From Microbacteriaceae bacterium VKM Ac-2855 (GTDB taxonomy: Bacteria > Actinomycetota > Actinomycetes > Actinomycetales > Microbacteriaceae), in NCBI GenBank assembly GCA_013204985.1, contig JABMLG010000002.1, forward strand, positions 496,001-560,000: a stretch of 64,000 nt of DNA, in the 5' to 3' direction. The notes under the pieces were generated by a model. The model was not told where the DNA came from. It was given only the letters and a program-made list of their open reading frames with translations, and made no database searches. A program made the position numbers and the translations under genes. Shown piece by piece: positions 16,900-26,529 of the stretch. Numbering within the stretch: the first letter of the stretch is position 1; every line of letters starts with the position of its first letter.

Positions 16900-17358
16900 A
16901 TGGGCACGGTCAGTACGTTCCTCTGGTACGACGGTGGGGCGGGGGAGGCGGCGGACTTCTACACGTCGCTGCTGCCGAATTCGCGCGTCCTCTCGACTCA
17001 GCACACGCCCGACGGCGCCGTATTCCTCGTCTCGTTCGAACTCGACGGGCAGCACTTCCAAGCGCTGAACGCCGGGCCGCACTTCCACTTCACGGAGGCG
17101 ATCTCGATCTCCGTGTCGGTGCAGACGCAGCACGAGATCGATCGCTTGTGGGCGGCGATCATCGCCGACGGTGGCGAGGAGAGCATGTGCGGTTGGGCGA
17201 AGGACCGTTGGGGACTCTCGTGGCAGATCGTGCCGACCGCCTTGGCGGAGACGACGGGCGGGCCTGATCCGGAAGGTGCGGCGCGAGCCACGCAGGCGAT
17301 GTTCCAGATGCGCAAGCTCGACATCGCGGCTCTGCGGAGCGCGTATGCGGGCGAGTGA
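16900..17358 (+). CDS. VOC superfamily protein (PhnB / 3-demethylubiquinone methyltransferase-like)
   Basis: A 152-residue glyoxalase-fold protein of the PhnB-like type: it begins MGTVSTFLWYDGGAGEAADFY in pieces, with VSFELDGQHFQALNAGP and the tail motif CGWAKDRWGLSWQIVP, typical of this subfamily. AAGGAG at 16887-16892 precedes ATG 16900. No methyltransferase chemistry is implied by the old family name. It overlaps the next gene by four bases (GTGA). Confidence 0.88.
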   Translation: MGTVSTFLWYDGGAGEAADFYTSLLPNSRVLSTQHTPDGAVFLVSFELDGQHFQALNAGPHFHFTEAISISVSVQTQHEIDRLWAAIIADGGEESMCGWAKDRWGLSWQIVPTALAETTGGPDPEGAARATQAMFQMRKLDIAALRSAYAGE

Positions 17359-18071
17359 TCGTGCTCGGTAGGCCCCTGCTCGGTAGGCCCCTCCGCGGTC
17401 GCGCGCTGCGCCGCCGGGCGTACCTGCGCGACTACCGCTACGCCTACGCCGCTCGGCTGCGCCATCTGCGCGACGGCTGGGACGTCGAGCACTTCTCCAC
17501 CGGGTCGAAGGCGCCGGTGCTGCTGATCCCCGGGATCTACGAGACGTGGCAGTTCCTGCGTCCGATCGCGGAGCGCCTGCACGATGCGGGTCACCCGATC
17601 CACGTGCTGCCCGCGCTCGGCTACAACGCGCATCCGATCGAGGACTCCGCGCGGATGGGGCAGGAGTACCTTCGTGCGGCCGATCTCCGGGGCGTGATCA
17701 TCGTCGCGCACAGCAAGGGCGGGCTGATCGGCAAGCACATGATGGTCGTCGACGACCTGCAGGCGGGGGAGGACCGCATCGATCGCATGATCGCCGTATC
17801 GACACCGTTCAGCGGCAGTTCGCTCTCGCGGATCGCTCCCGGGCGCGCGCTGCGCGAATTCCATCCGCGCAAGCGCACCATCCGCTTCCTTCGCTCGGAG
17901 CGCGCGGTGAACTCGCGGATCACGTCGATCTACGGCCGCCGCGACCAGTACATCCCGCGCGGCAGCCGACTCGAGGGCGCCGCCGAGAACGTGATCGTGC
18001 CGGTCGTGGGCCACTTCGCGATCCTGGCCGATCCGGCCGTGCTCGACGCGGTCGCCGAGAGGGTCGGCTGA
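17355..18071 (+). CDS. Alpha/beta hydrolase, lipase/triacylglycerol-type
   Basis: A 238-residue alpha/beta hydrolase without a signal peptide. The oxyanion region is LLIPGIYETWQF and the nucleophile elbow is AHSKGG (Ser in VAHSKGGLIG); His is in VVGHFAI near the C-terminus. It starts at GTG 17355, overlapping the VOC stop. The 5' end holds a 15-bp tandem duplication (17364-17393) that gives LGRPLLGRPL in the basic N-terminal region, so the first 20 residues may be flexible or the true start may be internal. Confidence 0.8.
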   Translation: MIVLGRPLLGRPLRGRALRRRAYLRDYRYAYAARLRHLRDGWDVEHFSTGSKAPVLLIPGIYETWQFLRPIAERLHDAGHPIHVLPALGYNAHPIEDSARMGQEYLRAADLRGVIIVAHSKGGLIGKHMMVVDDLQAGEDRIDRMIAVSTPFSGSSLSRIAPGRALREFHPRKRTIRFLRSERAVNSRITSIYGRRDQYIPRGSRLEGAAENVIVPVVGHFAILADPAVLDAVAERVG

Positions 18072-18103
18072 AGCCGAACGATCACGCTCGACCGCGCCCG
18101 GAG

Positions 18104-18541
18104 TCAGTCGCGAGCGGTGAGCAGGAAGAGCGGGATCTCGCGGGCGGTCTTCTTCTGATAGTCGGCGTACGCCGGCCAGGCGGCCACCGCGCGCGGCCAC
18201 CACTCGGCCCGCTCCTCGCCCGTCAGGATCCGTGAGTCGTAGTCCTTCTTGACGGCGCCGTCCTGCAACTCGACATGCGGGTGCGCGACGAGGTTGTGGA
18301 ACCAGAGCGGATGCTCCGGCGCGCCGCCTTTCGACGCGACGACCACATAGGCACCGTCGTGCTCGACGCGCATCAGCGCCGTCTTACGGAGCTTGCCGCT
18401 GGTCGCACCGACCGACGTCAGCACGATGATGGGCTTGCCCTGCAGCGTGTTCGCCTCTGTGCCGCCGCTCGATTCGAAGAGCTCGGCCTGATCGCGCGCC
18501 CACTTCGAGGTGCTGGGTTCGTATTCTCCGGTGAGGGGCAT
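18104..18541 (-). CDS. Nitroreductase-family deazaflavin (F420)-dependent oxidoreductase
   Basis: A 145-residue protein of the DDN/DUF385 family. The signature [39 protein letters not shown] is spread over residues 35-73, followed by [16 protein letters not shown]. Family members reduce substrates with F420H2 in actinobacteria. It converges with the hydrolase gene. Substrate unknown. Confidence 0.9.
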   Translation of the reverse strand: MPLTGEYEPSTSKWARDQAELFESSGGTEANTLQGKPIIVLTSVGATSGKLRKTALMRVEHDGAYVVVASKGGAPEHPLWFHNLVAHPHVELQDGAVKKDYDSRILTGEERAEWWPRAVAAWPAYADYQKKTAREIPLFLLTARD

Positions 18542-18607
18542 GGCTCGACTCTACGGCGGTCCGGCGCCGACGCGAGCGTGCATCGGGCTGCGTGTCATGA
18601 TCGTCGG

Positions 18608-20236
18608 ATGCACTCCGACATCGCGTTCGATCCCGGCCTTCTGCAGCGGTTGCAGCGCGATCTGCTGCGAGCGGACTACCGCGTCGAAGCGGTCGGCGCG
18701 CTGTGGGGTGCGGATGCGGCTGCGGCGCTGCACCGCGGCAACCGGGTGCCCGCGCGTCGCGCCCTCGATCGCCTCGTCGCGGCCGCACCAGAGGAGGCCG
18801 CGCGGATCGCTCTCGCGCGACTGTTCCTCCTCTCCGATGCGGTCGTGGACGCGGAAGCCGAAGCCGCACTGCCCGCACTCGGCATCGATGGAGCCCTCGC
18901 GCTGGGTCTGCTCCGGGTCGACGGCGCGCCCGCCGGGACGGTCGCCGCCGCACTCGATCTGCGGCCGTACGACCTCGTCGACTCCCGCGGTCCGGCGTCG
19001 TGGTGGATCCTCTCCGACCTCGGCGAGCTGGCCCTGGGTCGGGAGCTCGAGGAAGACCATGTGCTGGGCGTCGGCGGCGCGAGCCTGACGCTCGCGGGTC
19101 TGATGATCCAACGGCCGGTGCGCACCGCGCTCGATCTCGGCACCGGATGCGGCATCCAAGCGATGCACGCCTCCCGGCACGCAGACCGTGTCGTCGCCAC
19201 CGATATCTCGAACCGGGCTCTGACGATCGCGCGGATGAACGCGGAGCTGAACGGCATCCACTCGATCGAGTTCCGGCACGGCAGTCTCTACGACCCCGTC
19301 GCCGGCGAGCGCTTCGACCACATCATCAGCAACCCTCCGTTCGTCATCACTCCGCGCGTCGAGGGGGTGCCGGCGTACGAGTACCGCGACGGCGGTCTCG
19401 TGGGCGACGAGATCGTTCGGCAGGTGGTGATCGGCGCCGCGGCGCACCTGACCCCGGGCGGGGTCGCTCAGTTGTTGGGCAACTGGGAGTATCACGACGA
19501 CACGGATGCCTTCGATCGGATCCGCGGCTGGCTCGACGACACGCGAGCACCGTTGGACGCGTGGTTCAGCGCCGAGCCGTCGCCTCTCGACGCGTGGATC
19601 GACTCGGTGGCCTCACCGCTGGACGTCTGGTTCGTCGAACGGGAGAAGCAGGATCCGGCGATCTACGCCGAGACCTGGATCCGCGACGGCGGGACGCGCC
19701 CGGGCCCCGAAGCCGATGTGCTGACGGCCGCCTGGCTCGACGACTTCGAGCAACGTGCTGTGACCGGCGTCGGCTTCGGCTACATCACACTCCGGCTGCC
19801 GGTCGCCGGACGCGATCGGGAGCCGTTGCGTCGGCTCGAGCGGGTCGACACCACCGTGACCGGCGGAACAGCGGGACTCGGCGGGCACGTCGCGCACTGC
19901 TTCGACGCCATGGACGCGGTTCGGGGCCTCGACGACGCATCCCTCGCGGCATTGGCCCTCACCGTCGCCGGCGATATCACCGAGGAGCGGCACTACTGGC
20001 CGGGGAACGACGATCCGACGGTGATGACGCTGCGCCAAGGCGGCGGATTCGCGCGCAGCGTCGACCTCGACACGGCGCTCGCCGCGGTCACCGGTGCATG
20101 CGACGGCGAGCTCTCCGTCGCCGCGATCTGCGCCGCATTGGCCGAACTGCTCGCCGTCGACGAGCGCACGCTGCGGGCGGATGTCCTTCCGCGACTGCGC
20201 GAATTGGTGGCCGACGGCATCCTGCTGCTTCCCTGA
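18608..20236 (+). CDS. Class I SAM-dependent methyltransferase (PrmC/HemK-like NPPF motif)
   Basis: A 542-residue protein with a helical N-terminal region, a Rossmann methyltransferase core and a C-terminal winged-helix-like tail. SAM motif I is ALDLGTGCGIQA (about 176-187), the acidic loop is VVATDISNRAL and motif IV is SNPPFVI, which points to N-methylation of an amide or amine. A run of three 11-residue units (PLDAWFSAEPS, PLDAWIDSVAS, PLDVWFVEREK) at 19550-19648 is encoded by an in-frame 33-bp tandem repeat. ATG 18608 is the start because upstream extension overlaps the neighbour's promoter. Substrate unknown. Confidence 0.82.
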   Translation: MHSDIAFDPGLLQRLQRDLLRADYRVEAVGALWGADAAAALHRGNRVPARRALDRLVAAAPEEAARIALARLFLLSDAVVDAEAEAALPALGIDGALALGLLRVDGAPAGTVAAALDLRPYDLVDSRGPASWWILSDLGELALGRELEEDHVLGVGGASLTLAGLMIQRPVRTALDLGTGCGIQAMHASRHADRVVATDISNRALTIARMNAELNGIHSIEFRHGSLYDPVAGERFDHIISNPPFVITPRVEGVPAYEYRDGGLVGDEIVRQVVIGAAAHLTPGGVAQLLGNWEYHDDTDAFDRIRGWLDDTRAPLDAWFSAEPSPLDAWIDSVASPLDVWFVEREKQDPAIYAETWIRDGGTRPGPEADVLTAAWLDDFEQRAVTGVGFGYITLRLPVAGRDREPLRRLERVDTTVTGGTAGLGGHVAHCFDAMDAVRGLDDASLAALALTVAGDITEERHYWPGNDDPTVMTLRQGGGFARSVDLDTALAAVTGACDGELSVAAICAALAELLAVDERTLRADVLPRLRELVADGILLLP

Positions 20237-20248
20237 CGCTCGGGCGGA

Positions 20249-21205
20249 TCAGCGCCGGACCGTGTCGGCGGAGGACGATTCGACCGAAGCGGCACGCAAC
20301 GCTCGGGGCGACGCTCCCGTCGCCGTCGCAACGGCGCGACGGAGCCCGCCGACGGAGCCGAATCCGGTCCGGGCAGCGATGACGGGCAGCGAGAGTGCGT
20401 CGGCCTCGGCATCCGTGAGCAGATTCACGGCTTCGCGGACGCGGCGATCGCGGATGGCTTCCGTGACGGTCTCCGACGCGGCCTGGAAGCTCCGCTGCAG
20501 GTGCCGGACGGAGACGCCGAGGGACCTGGCGATGAGAGTCGGAGTGAGCTCCGGGCTGCTGAAGCGCTCGTCGATCAGTCCGAGCGCAGCGCCGCGGGCG
20601 TCCGCCGGGAAGGTCTCGTCATCGCGCCGGAACTCGGGGGTCTGCAGGAAGAGGCCCACGGCCAGCTCCTCGAGCGCCCGCGCCAGGTGGCGTTCTGCTC
20701 GTTCCGACGGCTCCACCGCGTTCGTGATGAGTGACTCCAGCAGCGCCAGAGTCACGGCCGTGGCCGACGAGCGCGAGGTGAGCCCTCCGGAACTCTGGAG
20801 CGTCTCGACGCCTGACCGGGAGGGAACGGTGCTCGGCAGGACGAGCACCACCATCGAGCACGGGCTGTCGAACCGGAGACGGAGGGTGGAGGCTCCTGAT
20901 GCGTAGAAAGCTGAGCCGACCGAGACGATGCGTCGACCGCCGTCGTCGACGTCGGCGTCGATCGCGCCTCGCGTGACGAAGAAGCAGCACGTGGTGTCAT
21001 CGTCACCGAACGCCTGCCGCTCGACGATCAACCGCGTGGCCGCGAGTGTGTGCACCGTCACCCGGTCGAGACGGAGCGACTGCATCCGCAGCCGCATCGC
21101 CTCGGGTTGCGTGGAGTCGTAATAGGAGCCGAGTTCGGCGAGCCCGCGAGAGCCGGCGAGCTGCCGCGAGACGCGAGCGTGCCCGGCTTCTCGTAGTCGC
21201 GACAT
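20249..21205 (-). CDS. AraC-family transcriptional regulator
   Basis: A 318-residue regulator with an AraC-binding-like N-terminal domain (MSRLREAGHARVSRQLAG onward) and a C-terminal double HTH (IDERFSSPELTPTLIARSLGVS then LSLPVIAARTGFGSVGGLRRA). ATG 21205 is preferred over an upstream start because GAGGAGAGGG lies directly before it. It converges with the methyltransferase gene and is divergent from the SGNH esterase gene across 336 bases, so control of that esterase is possible but unproven. Confidence 0.87.
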   Translation of the reverse strand: MSRLREAGHARVSRQLAGSRGLAELGSYYDSTQPEAMRLRMQSLRLDRVTVHTLAATRLIVERQAFGDDDTTCCFFVTRGAIDADVDDGGRRIVSVGSAFYASGASTLRLRFDSPCSMVVLVLPSTVPSRSGVETLQSSGGLTSRSSATAVTLALLESLITNAVEPSERAERHLARALEELAVGLFLQTPEFRRDDETFPADARGAALGLIDERFSSPELTPTLIARSLGVSVRHLQRSFQAASETVTEAIRDRRVREAVNLLTDAEADALSLPVIAARTGFGSVGGLRRAVATATGASPRALRAASVESSSADTVRR

Positions 21206-21541
21206 CTCCCTCTCCTCTCGTGCGCACTCGATCGAGCACGGAACGCTCCAGTGCACCTCCAGCACAGCGGTTCCGCGAGCGCATCCGTGTTCGATCCGCG
21301 CATTCCGGCGCGTCATCGCTGATTCCTTACGCTCTTTCGACGGACCCGTCGGACACCCGAACCGGCGAGGTGAGCGACCTTCCGTTCCGAGCGACCTCTG
21401 ACGGGGGACTAGTGGCCACTTGTCGGCTATTCCGGGCGGCTACAAACTCGGAACTGCCTGCTCAGCACGCCCGCTCCAACCCTCCGATCGATGGTGCTCG
21501 GGAGCCTGTTCCGCCTCGAATCGACCCTGGAAGTAGCGTCC
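21206..21541. other. Divergent promoter region, AraC regulator / SGNH esterase
   Basis: These 336 bases separate two divergent starts and hold no plausible gene. A perfect 10-base palindrome AGTGGCCACT lies at 21411-21420. A weak -35/-10 pair (TTGTCG 21420, TACAAA 21441, 15-base spacer) could serve the rightward gene. No AraC half-sites were confidently identified. Confidence 0.4.
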
Positions 21542-22867
21542 ATGTCCGCGCGCCCCCCGCATCGCTCCCCCTTCTCCGCCATCGGTTTGATCCTGCTGTC
21601 TCTGCTCGCCTCGCTGGTCGTCGCGCCTGTCGCATCCGCCGAACCCGCATCGATCTCGATCGTCTCGTTCGGAGACTCGATCACCCGTGGGGCCGCCACG
21701 TGCGGAACCAGCGGGGACTGCCCCGTCAATTCGTGGGCGACCGGTACCGCGCCGGCCGTGCGCTCGATCGCCACGCGGATGCAGGAACTGCACCCGGCCG
21801 GCACCGTCACCGCGGCGAACTGGGCGAAGTCGGGGAGCCGGATCAGCGGCGTCGCCAACATGGTCGCGGCTGCCGCTGCCGCGGGCGCCGACCCCGACTA
21901 CGTCACGCTCCTCATCGGCGGTAACGACCTCTGCCACCCCGACGTGCAGCCCGGTGCGGATGGCTACACGATGACCTCGGCCGCCTCGTTCGCGGCCTCG
22001 GCCTCCAGCGTGATGAACCGCATCGCGACGACGTGGCCGACGACGACGATCATCCTCGCGTCCGTGCCCAACATCGCCTCCGAATGGCAGTCGCTGCAGG
22101 GCACACCGGGCGAGTTGAGTTGGGCCTTCGGTGGGATGTGCCGGACCACGCGAGGGGTCGGCACGACCGGGGCGTCTCTTGCGGCGACCGACGCCGCCCT
22201 CGCGACTGCGGCCGCGGCCGCCCGGACTCAGCAGTACAACGATGCTCTCGCGTCCGCGTGCACCGCGGTTGGACCGCGCTGCTCCTGGGACCGCGGCGCT
22301 CTGACCGCCACCCCGGTGACCGTGGAGATGGTGTCGACCGTCGACTGGTTCCATCCCAACGCGCTGGGGCAGGCTCGGATCGCTTCCGTGATCTGGGGCG
22401 ATCAAGCCTCGCCGGTGACGCCGGAGCCGACCCCGACTCCGACGGCGACTCCGACGGCGACTCCTGCGCCGACCGCGACCCCAGCTCCGACCGCGACCCC
22501 AGCTCCCACCCCGACTCCGACGGCGACCCCAGCTCCGACCCCGACTCCGACGGCGACCCCAGCTCCGACGCCGACGCCTGCGCCTGATGTGACGCCGCCG
22601 GCGGTGCAGATCCTCAGCCCGGCCACCGGCAGCACCGTCTCCGGCACGGTCACGCTCGTCGCGGCCGCTGACGCGGACACCACATCCCTCGTCTACTGGG
22701 CCGGAAGTCTGAAGGTCGGCGCCGCGAACAAGGCTGCGGATGGCACGTGGGTGCTCACCGTCTCGACGAAGGGCCTCAGCAAGGGCACCTATCCGCTCGT
22801 GGCGAAAGCATCCGACGCAGCGGGGAACACCGGCACCAGCCCGGTGGTGGCGATCACGGTCCGCTGA
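21542..22867 (+). CDS. Secreted SGNH/GDSL esterase with PT-rich linker and Ig-like domain
   Basis: A 441-residue exported protein. The signal peptide (about 1-35) is followed by an SGNH hydrolase: SFGDSITRG (block I Ser), the GGND block (LLIGGNDLCHP) and the DxxH block DWFHPNALG. A linker of about 55 residues made of PTPTAT/APTAT repeats follows at 22420-22585 (DNA repeats of CCGACTCCGACGGCGA type), then a C-terminal Ig-like/Big domain (VQILSPATGSTVSGTVTL to the end). It probably deacylates or de-esterifies an extracellular lipid or polysaccharide. ATG 21542 gives a good signal peptide. Confidence 0.88.
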   Translation: MSARPPHRSPFSAIGLILLSLLASLVVAPVASAEPASISIVSFGDSITRGAATCGTSGDCPVNSWATGTAPAVRSIATRMQELHPAGTVTAANWAKSGSRISGVANMVAAAAAAGADPDYVTLLIGGNDLCHPDVQPGADGYTMTSAASFAASASSVMNRIATTWPTTTIILASVPNIASEWQSLQGTPGELSWAFGGMCRTTRGVGTTGASLAATDAALATAAAAARTQQYNDALASACTAVGPRCSWDRGALTATPVTVEMVSTVDWFHPNALGQARIASVIWGDQASPVTPEPTPTPTATPTATPAPTATPAPTATPAPTPTPTATPAPTPTPTATPAPTPTPAPDVTPPAVQILSPATGSTVSGTVTLVAAADADTTSLVYWAGSLKVGAANKAADGTWVLTVSTKGLSKGTYPLVAKASDAAGNTGTSPVVAITVR

Positions 22868-22879
22868 ACGCGGCCCGGA

Positions 22880-24313
22880 TCAGACCCGGGCGTGCGACTC
22901 GAGGAACGCGTAGACCTCGGCGTCGTCCACGCCGGGGAAGGAGCCCTGGGGGAGCGGTGAGAGCACGTGCGCGTGCATCCGCGCGCTGGGCCAGGACTTC
23001 TGGGCCCAGCGCGCGGAGAGGCGTTCGTCCGGGCGGCGGCAGCAGCTCTCGGCCGGGCACGTCGACACCGCACGCGCTGTGGTGTCGCGGCCGCGGAACC
23101 AGCGCGCGTCGTCGAACGGAACACCCACGCTGATCGAGAACTCCTCGGTCGCCGTCGTTCCAGTCTGCGTCGTGCACCAGAACGTGCCGACCGGCGTGTC
23201 GGTGTACTGGTAGAACTCGCTGGTCCGGCTGGTGCGTTCGAACGCGTTGCGCGCAGCCCACTCGCGACAGACGATCTGGCCCTCGATCGATCCGTTCGCA
23301 TCCGTGGCCAGAGGCAGGCCGTCGTTCTCGAAGCCGCGGAACAGCGTCCCGTCTCCGCCCACGCGGAGGAAGTGCGTGCGCAGGCCCAGGTGCGATGTCG
23401 CCAGATTCGTGAAGCGATGGGCGGCGGCCTCGTGGGTCACGCCGAAGGCGTCGCGGAAGTCTTCGATCGCGAGGTTGCGCTCCTTCTTCGCGGCGGCGAG
23501 ATACTCGACCGCCGGCAACCGGGGCATCAGGCAGGCGGCTGCGAAGTAGTTGATCTCGAGGCGTTGCAGCAGGAACTCCGCGTAACTGGCCGGCCGCCGA
23601 TGGGCCAGGATCCGGTGCGCGATCGCCTGCAGCGCGAGCGATCGCAGACCGTGGCCGCCCGGGATCGAGGCGGGCGGCAGATAGATCCGCCCGTTCTCGA
23701 GATCGGTGACGGTGCGCGTGGAGTGCGGCAGGTCCGGAACGTGGACGAGTTCGAACCCCAACCCTTCCGCCATCCGCGCCACCGTGCGGTGGGTGAGCGG
23801 CCCCGAGACGTGACCGGACTCGGCGAGCATCTGTTCGGCGATCGTCTCGAGATCGTCCATGTAGTTGTCCTCCCCTCGCATCCGCATCCGCAGCTCCGTG
23901 TTCGCGCGCTTCGCCTCCTCGGGAGTGGACGTGGCGGCCAGAGTGCGGCGCTCCAGTTCGCGGTGCAGACCCACGATCGACTCGAGCGCTTCGGTCGGGA
24001 GGGCTTTCGTGGAGCGGACGCGGGGCAGCCCGAGAGCCGTGTAACTCGCCCCGCGCTGCAGGCGCTCCACCTCGATCTCGAGCTCGGCGCGACGGTCGGG
24101 AGCCTCGCCGGAGAGCAGATCGGCTGCGGTGACACCCAGCACCTCGGCGACCGCTTGCAGCAGCGAGAGCTTCGGTTCGCGCTTGCCGTTCTCGATCAAC
24201 GACAGCAGCGAGCCGACGGTGCCGACCTTCTCGCCCATCTGGTCGAGCGTGAGTCCGGCGGCAGATCGGTAGTGCCGGATGCGTTTGCCCAAGAGAAGGA
24301 GGTCGGTCGCCAT
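22880..24313 (-). CDS. ramB: RamB-type transcriptional regulator (XRE HTH, ImmA/IrrE-like and short-chain-fatty-acyl regulator domains)
   Basis: A 477-residue cytoplasmic regulator. The XRE HTH is at 8-65 (LGKRIRHYRSAAGLTLDQMG), followed by an ImmA/IrrE-like middle and a C-terminal domain with clustered cysteines (VSTCPAESCCRRP). This architecture is that of RamB, which controls acetate and carbon metabolism genes in Corynebacterium. Here it is divergent from pckG, a plausible target at the junction of glycolysis and gluconeogenesis. A 7-5-7 inverted repeat (24315-24333) covers its translation start region and suggests autoregulation. Confidence 0.85.
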   Translation of the reverse strand: MATDLLLLGKRIRHYRSAAGLTLDQMGEKVGTVGSLLSLIENGKREPKLSLLQAVAEVLGVTAADLLSGEAPDRRAELEIEVERLQRGASYTALGLPRVRSTKALPTEALESIVGLHRELERRTLAATSTPEEAKRANTELRMRMRGEDNYMDDLETIAEQMLAESGHVSGPLTHRTVARMAEGLGFELVHVPDLPHSTRTVTDLENGRIYLPPASIPGGHGLRSLALQAIAHRILAHRRPASYAEFLLQRLEINYFAAACLMPRLPAVEYLAAAKKERNLAIEDFRDAFGVTHEAAAHRFTNLATSHLGLRTHFLRVGGDGTLFRGFENDGLPLATDANGSIEGQIVCREWAARNAFERTSRTSEFYQYTDTPVGTFWCTTQTGTTATEEFSISVGVPFDDARWFRGRDTTARAVSTCPAESCCRRPDERLSARWAQKSWPSARMHAHVLSPLPQGSFPGVDDAEVYAFLESHARV

Positions 24314-24314
24314 T

Positions 24315-24333
24315 TCTTTACCCTATGTAAAGA
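24315..24333. promoter_or_regulatory. Inverted repeat between ramB and pckG
   Basis: TCTTTACCCTATGTAAAGA has perfect 7-base arms with a 5-base spacer, centred on 24324. It ends 2 bases from the ramB start codon, so a bound regulator would block ramB expression. It does not match the published C. glutamicum RamB half-site closely, so the ligand could be RamB or another factor. Confidence 0.45.
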
Positions 24334-24460
24334 TCGGCGATTCTTACCCCACGATTGCTCCGTTTTCTCCCGATGATCCACCGCATCCTGGATCCGCGGC
24401 CGAAAGCACCCGGATCCTGAACATCCGGGAACGCGGCCCACCATCCCAGAGGAGTGTCGT

Positions 24461-26299
24461 GTGACCATCGCAAGCAGTGCGTCCCTGACGAACGCAACCG
24501 TGCCCGCCGAGGCATCGAACCCGCGCTTGATCGCGTGGGTCACCGAGATGGCCGAGCTGACGAAGCCGGATGCGGTGCACTGGTGCGACGGATCCGACGC
24601 CGAATGGACGCGGCTGACGGATGCGATGGTCGAGGCCGGCACACTGATCCGATTGAACGAGCGACTGCGGCCCAACAGCTTCCTCGCCCGCTCGGACGCG
24701 AACGATGTCGCGCGTGTCGAGGACCGCACCTTCATCTGCCCCCCGCTCGAGGTCGACGCGGGTCCCACGAACAACTGGCGCGAGCCCGTGGCGATGCTCA
24801 GCGAGATGCGCGAGCTGTTCGACGGCGCGATGCGGGGACGCACCATGTACGTGGTGCCGTTCTCGATGGGGCCGGTGGGTGGGCCGATCTCGCAACTCGG
24901 CGTGCAGGTGACCGACTCACCGTACGCGGTGCTGAGCCTGCGGATCATGTCGATCATGGGCACCGAGGTGCTGACGACGATCGGGCCGGACACGCCGTGG
25001 GTGGCCGCCGCGCACAGCGTCGGCTACCCGCTGCGCGACGCGGACGGCGTCGAGCGCCCGGACGTGCCGTGGCCGAGCAGCACGACGAAGTACATCTGCC
25101 ACTTCCCGGCCAGTCGCGAGATCTGGTCGTACGGATCCGGCTACGGCGGCAATGCCTTACTCACGAAGAAATGCTTCGCCCTGCGGATCGGCTCCACGAT
25201 GGCGCGGGAGGAGGGCTGGCTCGCCGAGCACATGCTGCTCATCAAGCTGATCTCGCCCGAGGGCGGCGTGTATCACGCGGCGGCCGCGTTCCCGTCGGCG
25301 TGCGGCAAGACCAACCTGGCGATGCTCAAGCCGACGCTGCCGGGGTGGAAGGTGGAGACGATCGGCGACGACATCGCCTGGCTGCGACCCGGAGCCGACG
25401 GACGACTGTGGGCGATCAACCCCGAGGCCGGTTTCTTCGGGGTCGCACCGGGCACGGGGGAGTCCACCAACCCGGCGGCGCTGGCGACGATGACCGCCAA
25501 CACGATTTTCACCAACGTGGCGTTGACCGATGACGGCGACGTGTGGTGGGAGGGCATGACGGATGCGGTGCCGCAGCACCTCGTCGATTGGAAGGGCGAG
25601 GAGTGGACGCCGGCCTCGGGAACGAAAGCCGCGCATCCGAATTCGCGCTTCACCGTGCCGATCCAGCAGTGCCCCTCGCTCGCCGACGACTGGTACGAGA
25701 CCGAGGGGGTGCCCATCGACGCCGTGATCTTCGGAGGACGCCGCGCCACCAACGTCCCGCTCGTGGCCGAAGCGTTCGACTGGAAGCACGGCGTGTTCAT
25801 CGGGGCGACCATCGCCTCGGAACAGACCGCGGCGGCGGAGGGGCCGGTCGGCGCGTTGCGCCGCGATCCGTTCGCGATGCTGCCGTTCTGCGGCTACAAC
25901 ATGGCGGACTACTGGGCGCACTGGCTCGAGATCGGCGATTCCCTGGGTGAGAAGGCTCCGAAGATGTTCCAGGTGAACTGGTTCCGCAAGGATGCGGACG
26001 GCTCGTTCCTCTGGCCCGGCTTCGGTGAGAACTCCCGCGTCCTCGAATGGATCGTGCGGCGTATCGAGGGTGCGGCCGAGGCCGTGGAGTCTCCCGTCGG
26101 CCTTGTCCCGGCCGGCAGCCTCAACCTCGACGGGCTCGAGATCGCGGACGATGCGCTGGCGCAGCTGTTCGAGATCGACCCCGACTCGTGGCTCGCGGAG
26201 TGCGACCTCACCGAGGAGTACTTCACCCGCTTCGGCGACCGCCTTCCCGGCGCCGTCTCGCGCGAGCTCGACGCACTGCGCGAGCGCTTGCGCGCCTGA
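24461..26299 (+). CDS. pckG: Phosphoenolpyruvate carboxykinase (GTP)
   Basis: A 612-residue GTP-dependent PEPCK that converts oxaloacetate and GTP to PEP, CO2 and GDP at the start of gluconeogenesis. The P-loop FPSACGKTN is at 277-285 with the active-site Cys281, followed by [10 protein letters not shown] (Mn/Mg site) and the GTP-binding [13 protein letters not shown] 24461 is the start, with GAGGAG just upstream. It contains a rare TTA leucine codon at 25157-25159 (codon 233). The gene is divergent from ramB and followed by a series of hairpins. Confidence 0.97.
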   Translation: MTIASSASLTNATVPAEASNPRLIAWVTEMAELTKPDAVHWCDGSDAEWTRLTDAMVEAGTLIRLNERLRPNSFLARSDANDVARVEDRTFICPPLEVDAGPTNNWREPVAMLSEMRELFDGAMRGRTMYVVPFSMGPVGGPISQLGVQVTDSPYAVLSLRIMSIMGTEVLTTIGPDTPWVAAAHSVGYPLRDADGVERPDVPWPSSTTKYICHFPASREIWSYGSGYGGNALLTKKCFALRIGSTMAREEGWLAEHMLLIKLISPEGGVYHAAAAFPSACGKTNLAMLKPTLPGWKVETIGDDIAWLRPGADGRLWAINPEAGFFGVAPGTGESTNPAALATMTANTIFTNVALTDDGDVWWEGMTDAVPQHLVDWKGEEWTPASGTKAAHPNSRFTVPIQQCPSLADDWYETEGVPIDAVIFGGRRATNVPLVAEAFDWKHGVFIGATIASEQTAAAEGPVGALRRDPFAMLPFCGYNMADYWAHWLEIGDSLGEKAPKMFQVNWFRKDADGSFLWPGFGENSRVLEWIVRRIEGAAEAVESPVGLVPAGSLNLDGLEIADDALAQLFEIDPDSWLAECDLTEEYFTRFGDRLPGAVSRELDALRERLRA

Positions 26300-26315
26300 C
26301 ACCCGCCGCCGCCCT

Positions 26316-26380
26316 CCCGCGAGATGCCTCTTATGCACACGTTCCGCGGCGTGTCGCGTGCACAAGAGGCATCTCGCGGG
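26316..26380. repeat. Inverted repeat 1 downstream of pckG
   Basis: The arms 26316-26332 (CCCGCGAGATGCCTCTT) and 26364-26380 are perfectly complementary over 17 bases. Inward, after one mismatch, TGCAC pairs with GTGCA, then one mismatch and two more pairs. The structure starts 17 bases after the pckG stop codon and probably serves as its terminator. Confidence 0.8.
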
Positions 26381-26400
26381 GCGGACGACGGCCCATAGAC

Positions 26401-26460
26401 CGGGGTCCGCGATGGAATCGGACGAAGCGCGGCACGCAACGGCGTCCATCGCGGCCCCCG
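26401..26460. repeat. Inverted repeat 2 downstream of pckG
   Basis: The arms 26401-26416 (CGGGGTCCGCGATGGA) and 26445-26460 pair at 15 of 16 positions around a 28-base loop. It lies 20 bases after the first hairpin and has an unrelated sequence. Confidence 0.75.
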
Positions 26461-26529
26461 TACCTCGTGCAGTTCAGTTCGCGATGGGCTGCAGGTCTTA
26501 GAAAGCATTCATGCTCGAGTCCCGCCGGA

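Noticed and set aside
22420-22590. CRISPR-like or satellite repeat
   Set aside because: It is the in-frame PTPTAT-coding linker of the SGNH esterase, not a spaced array.
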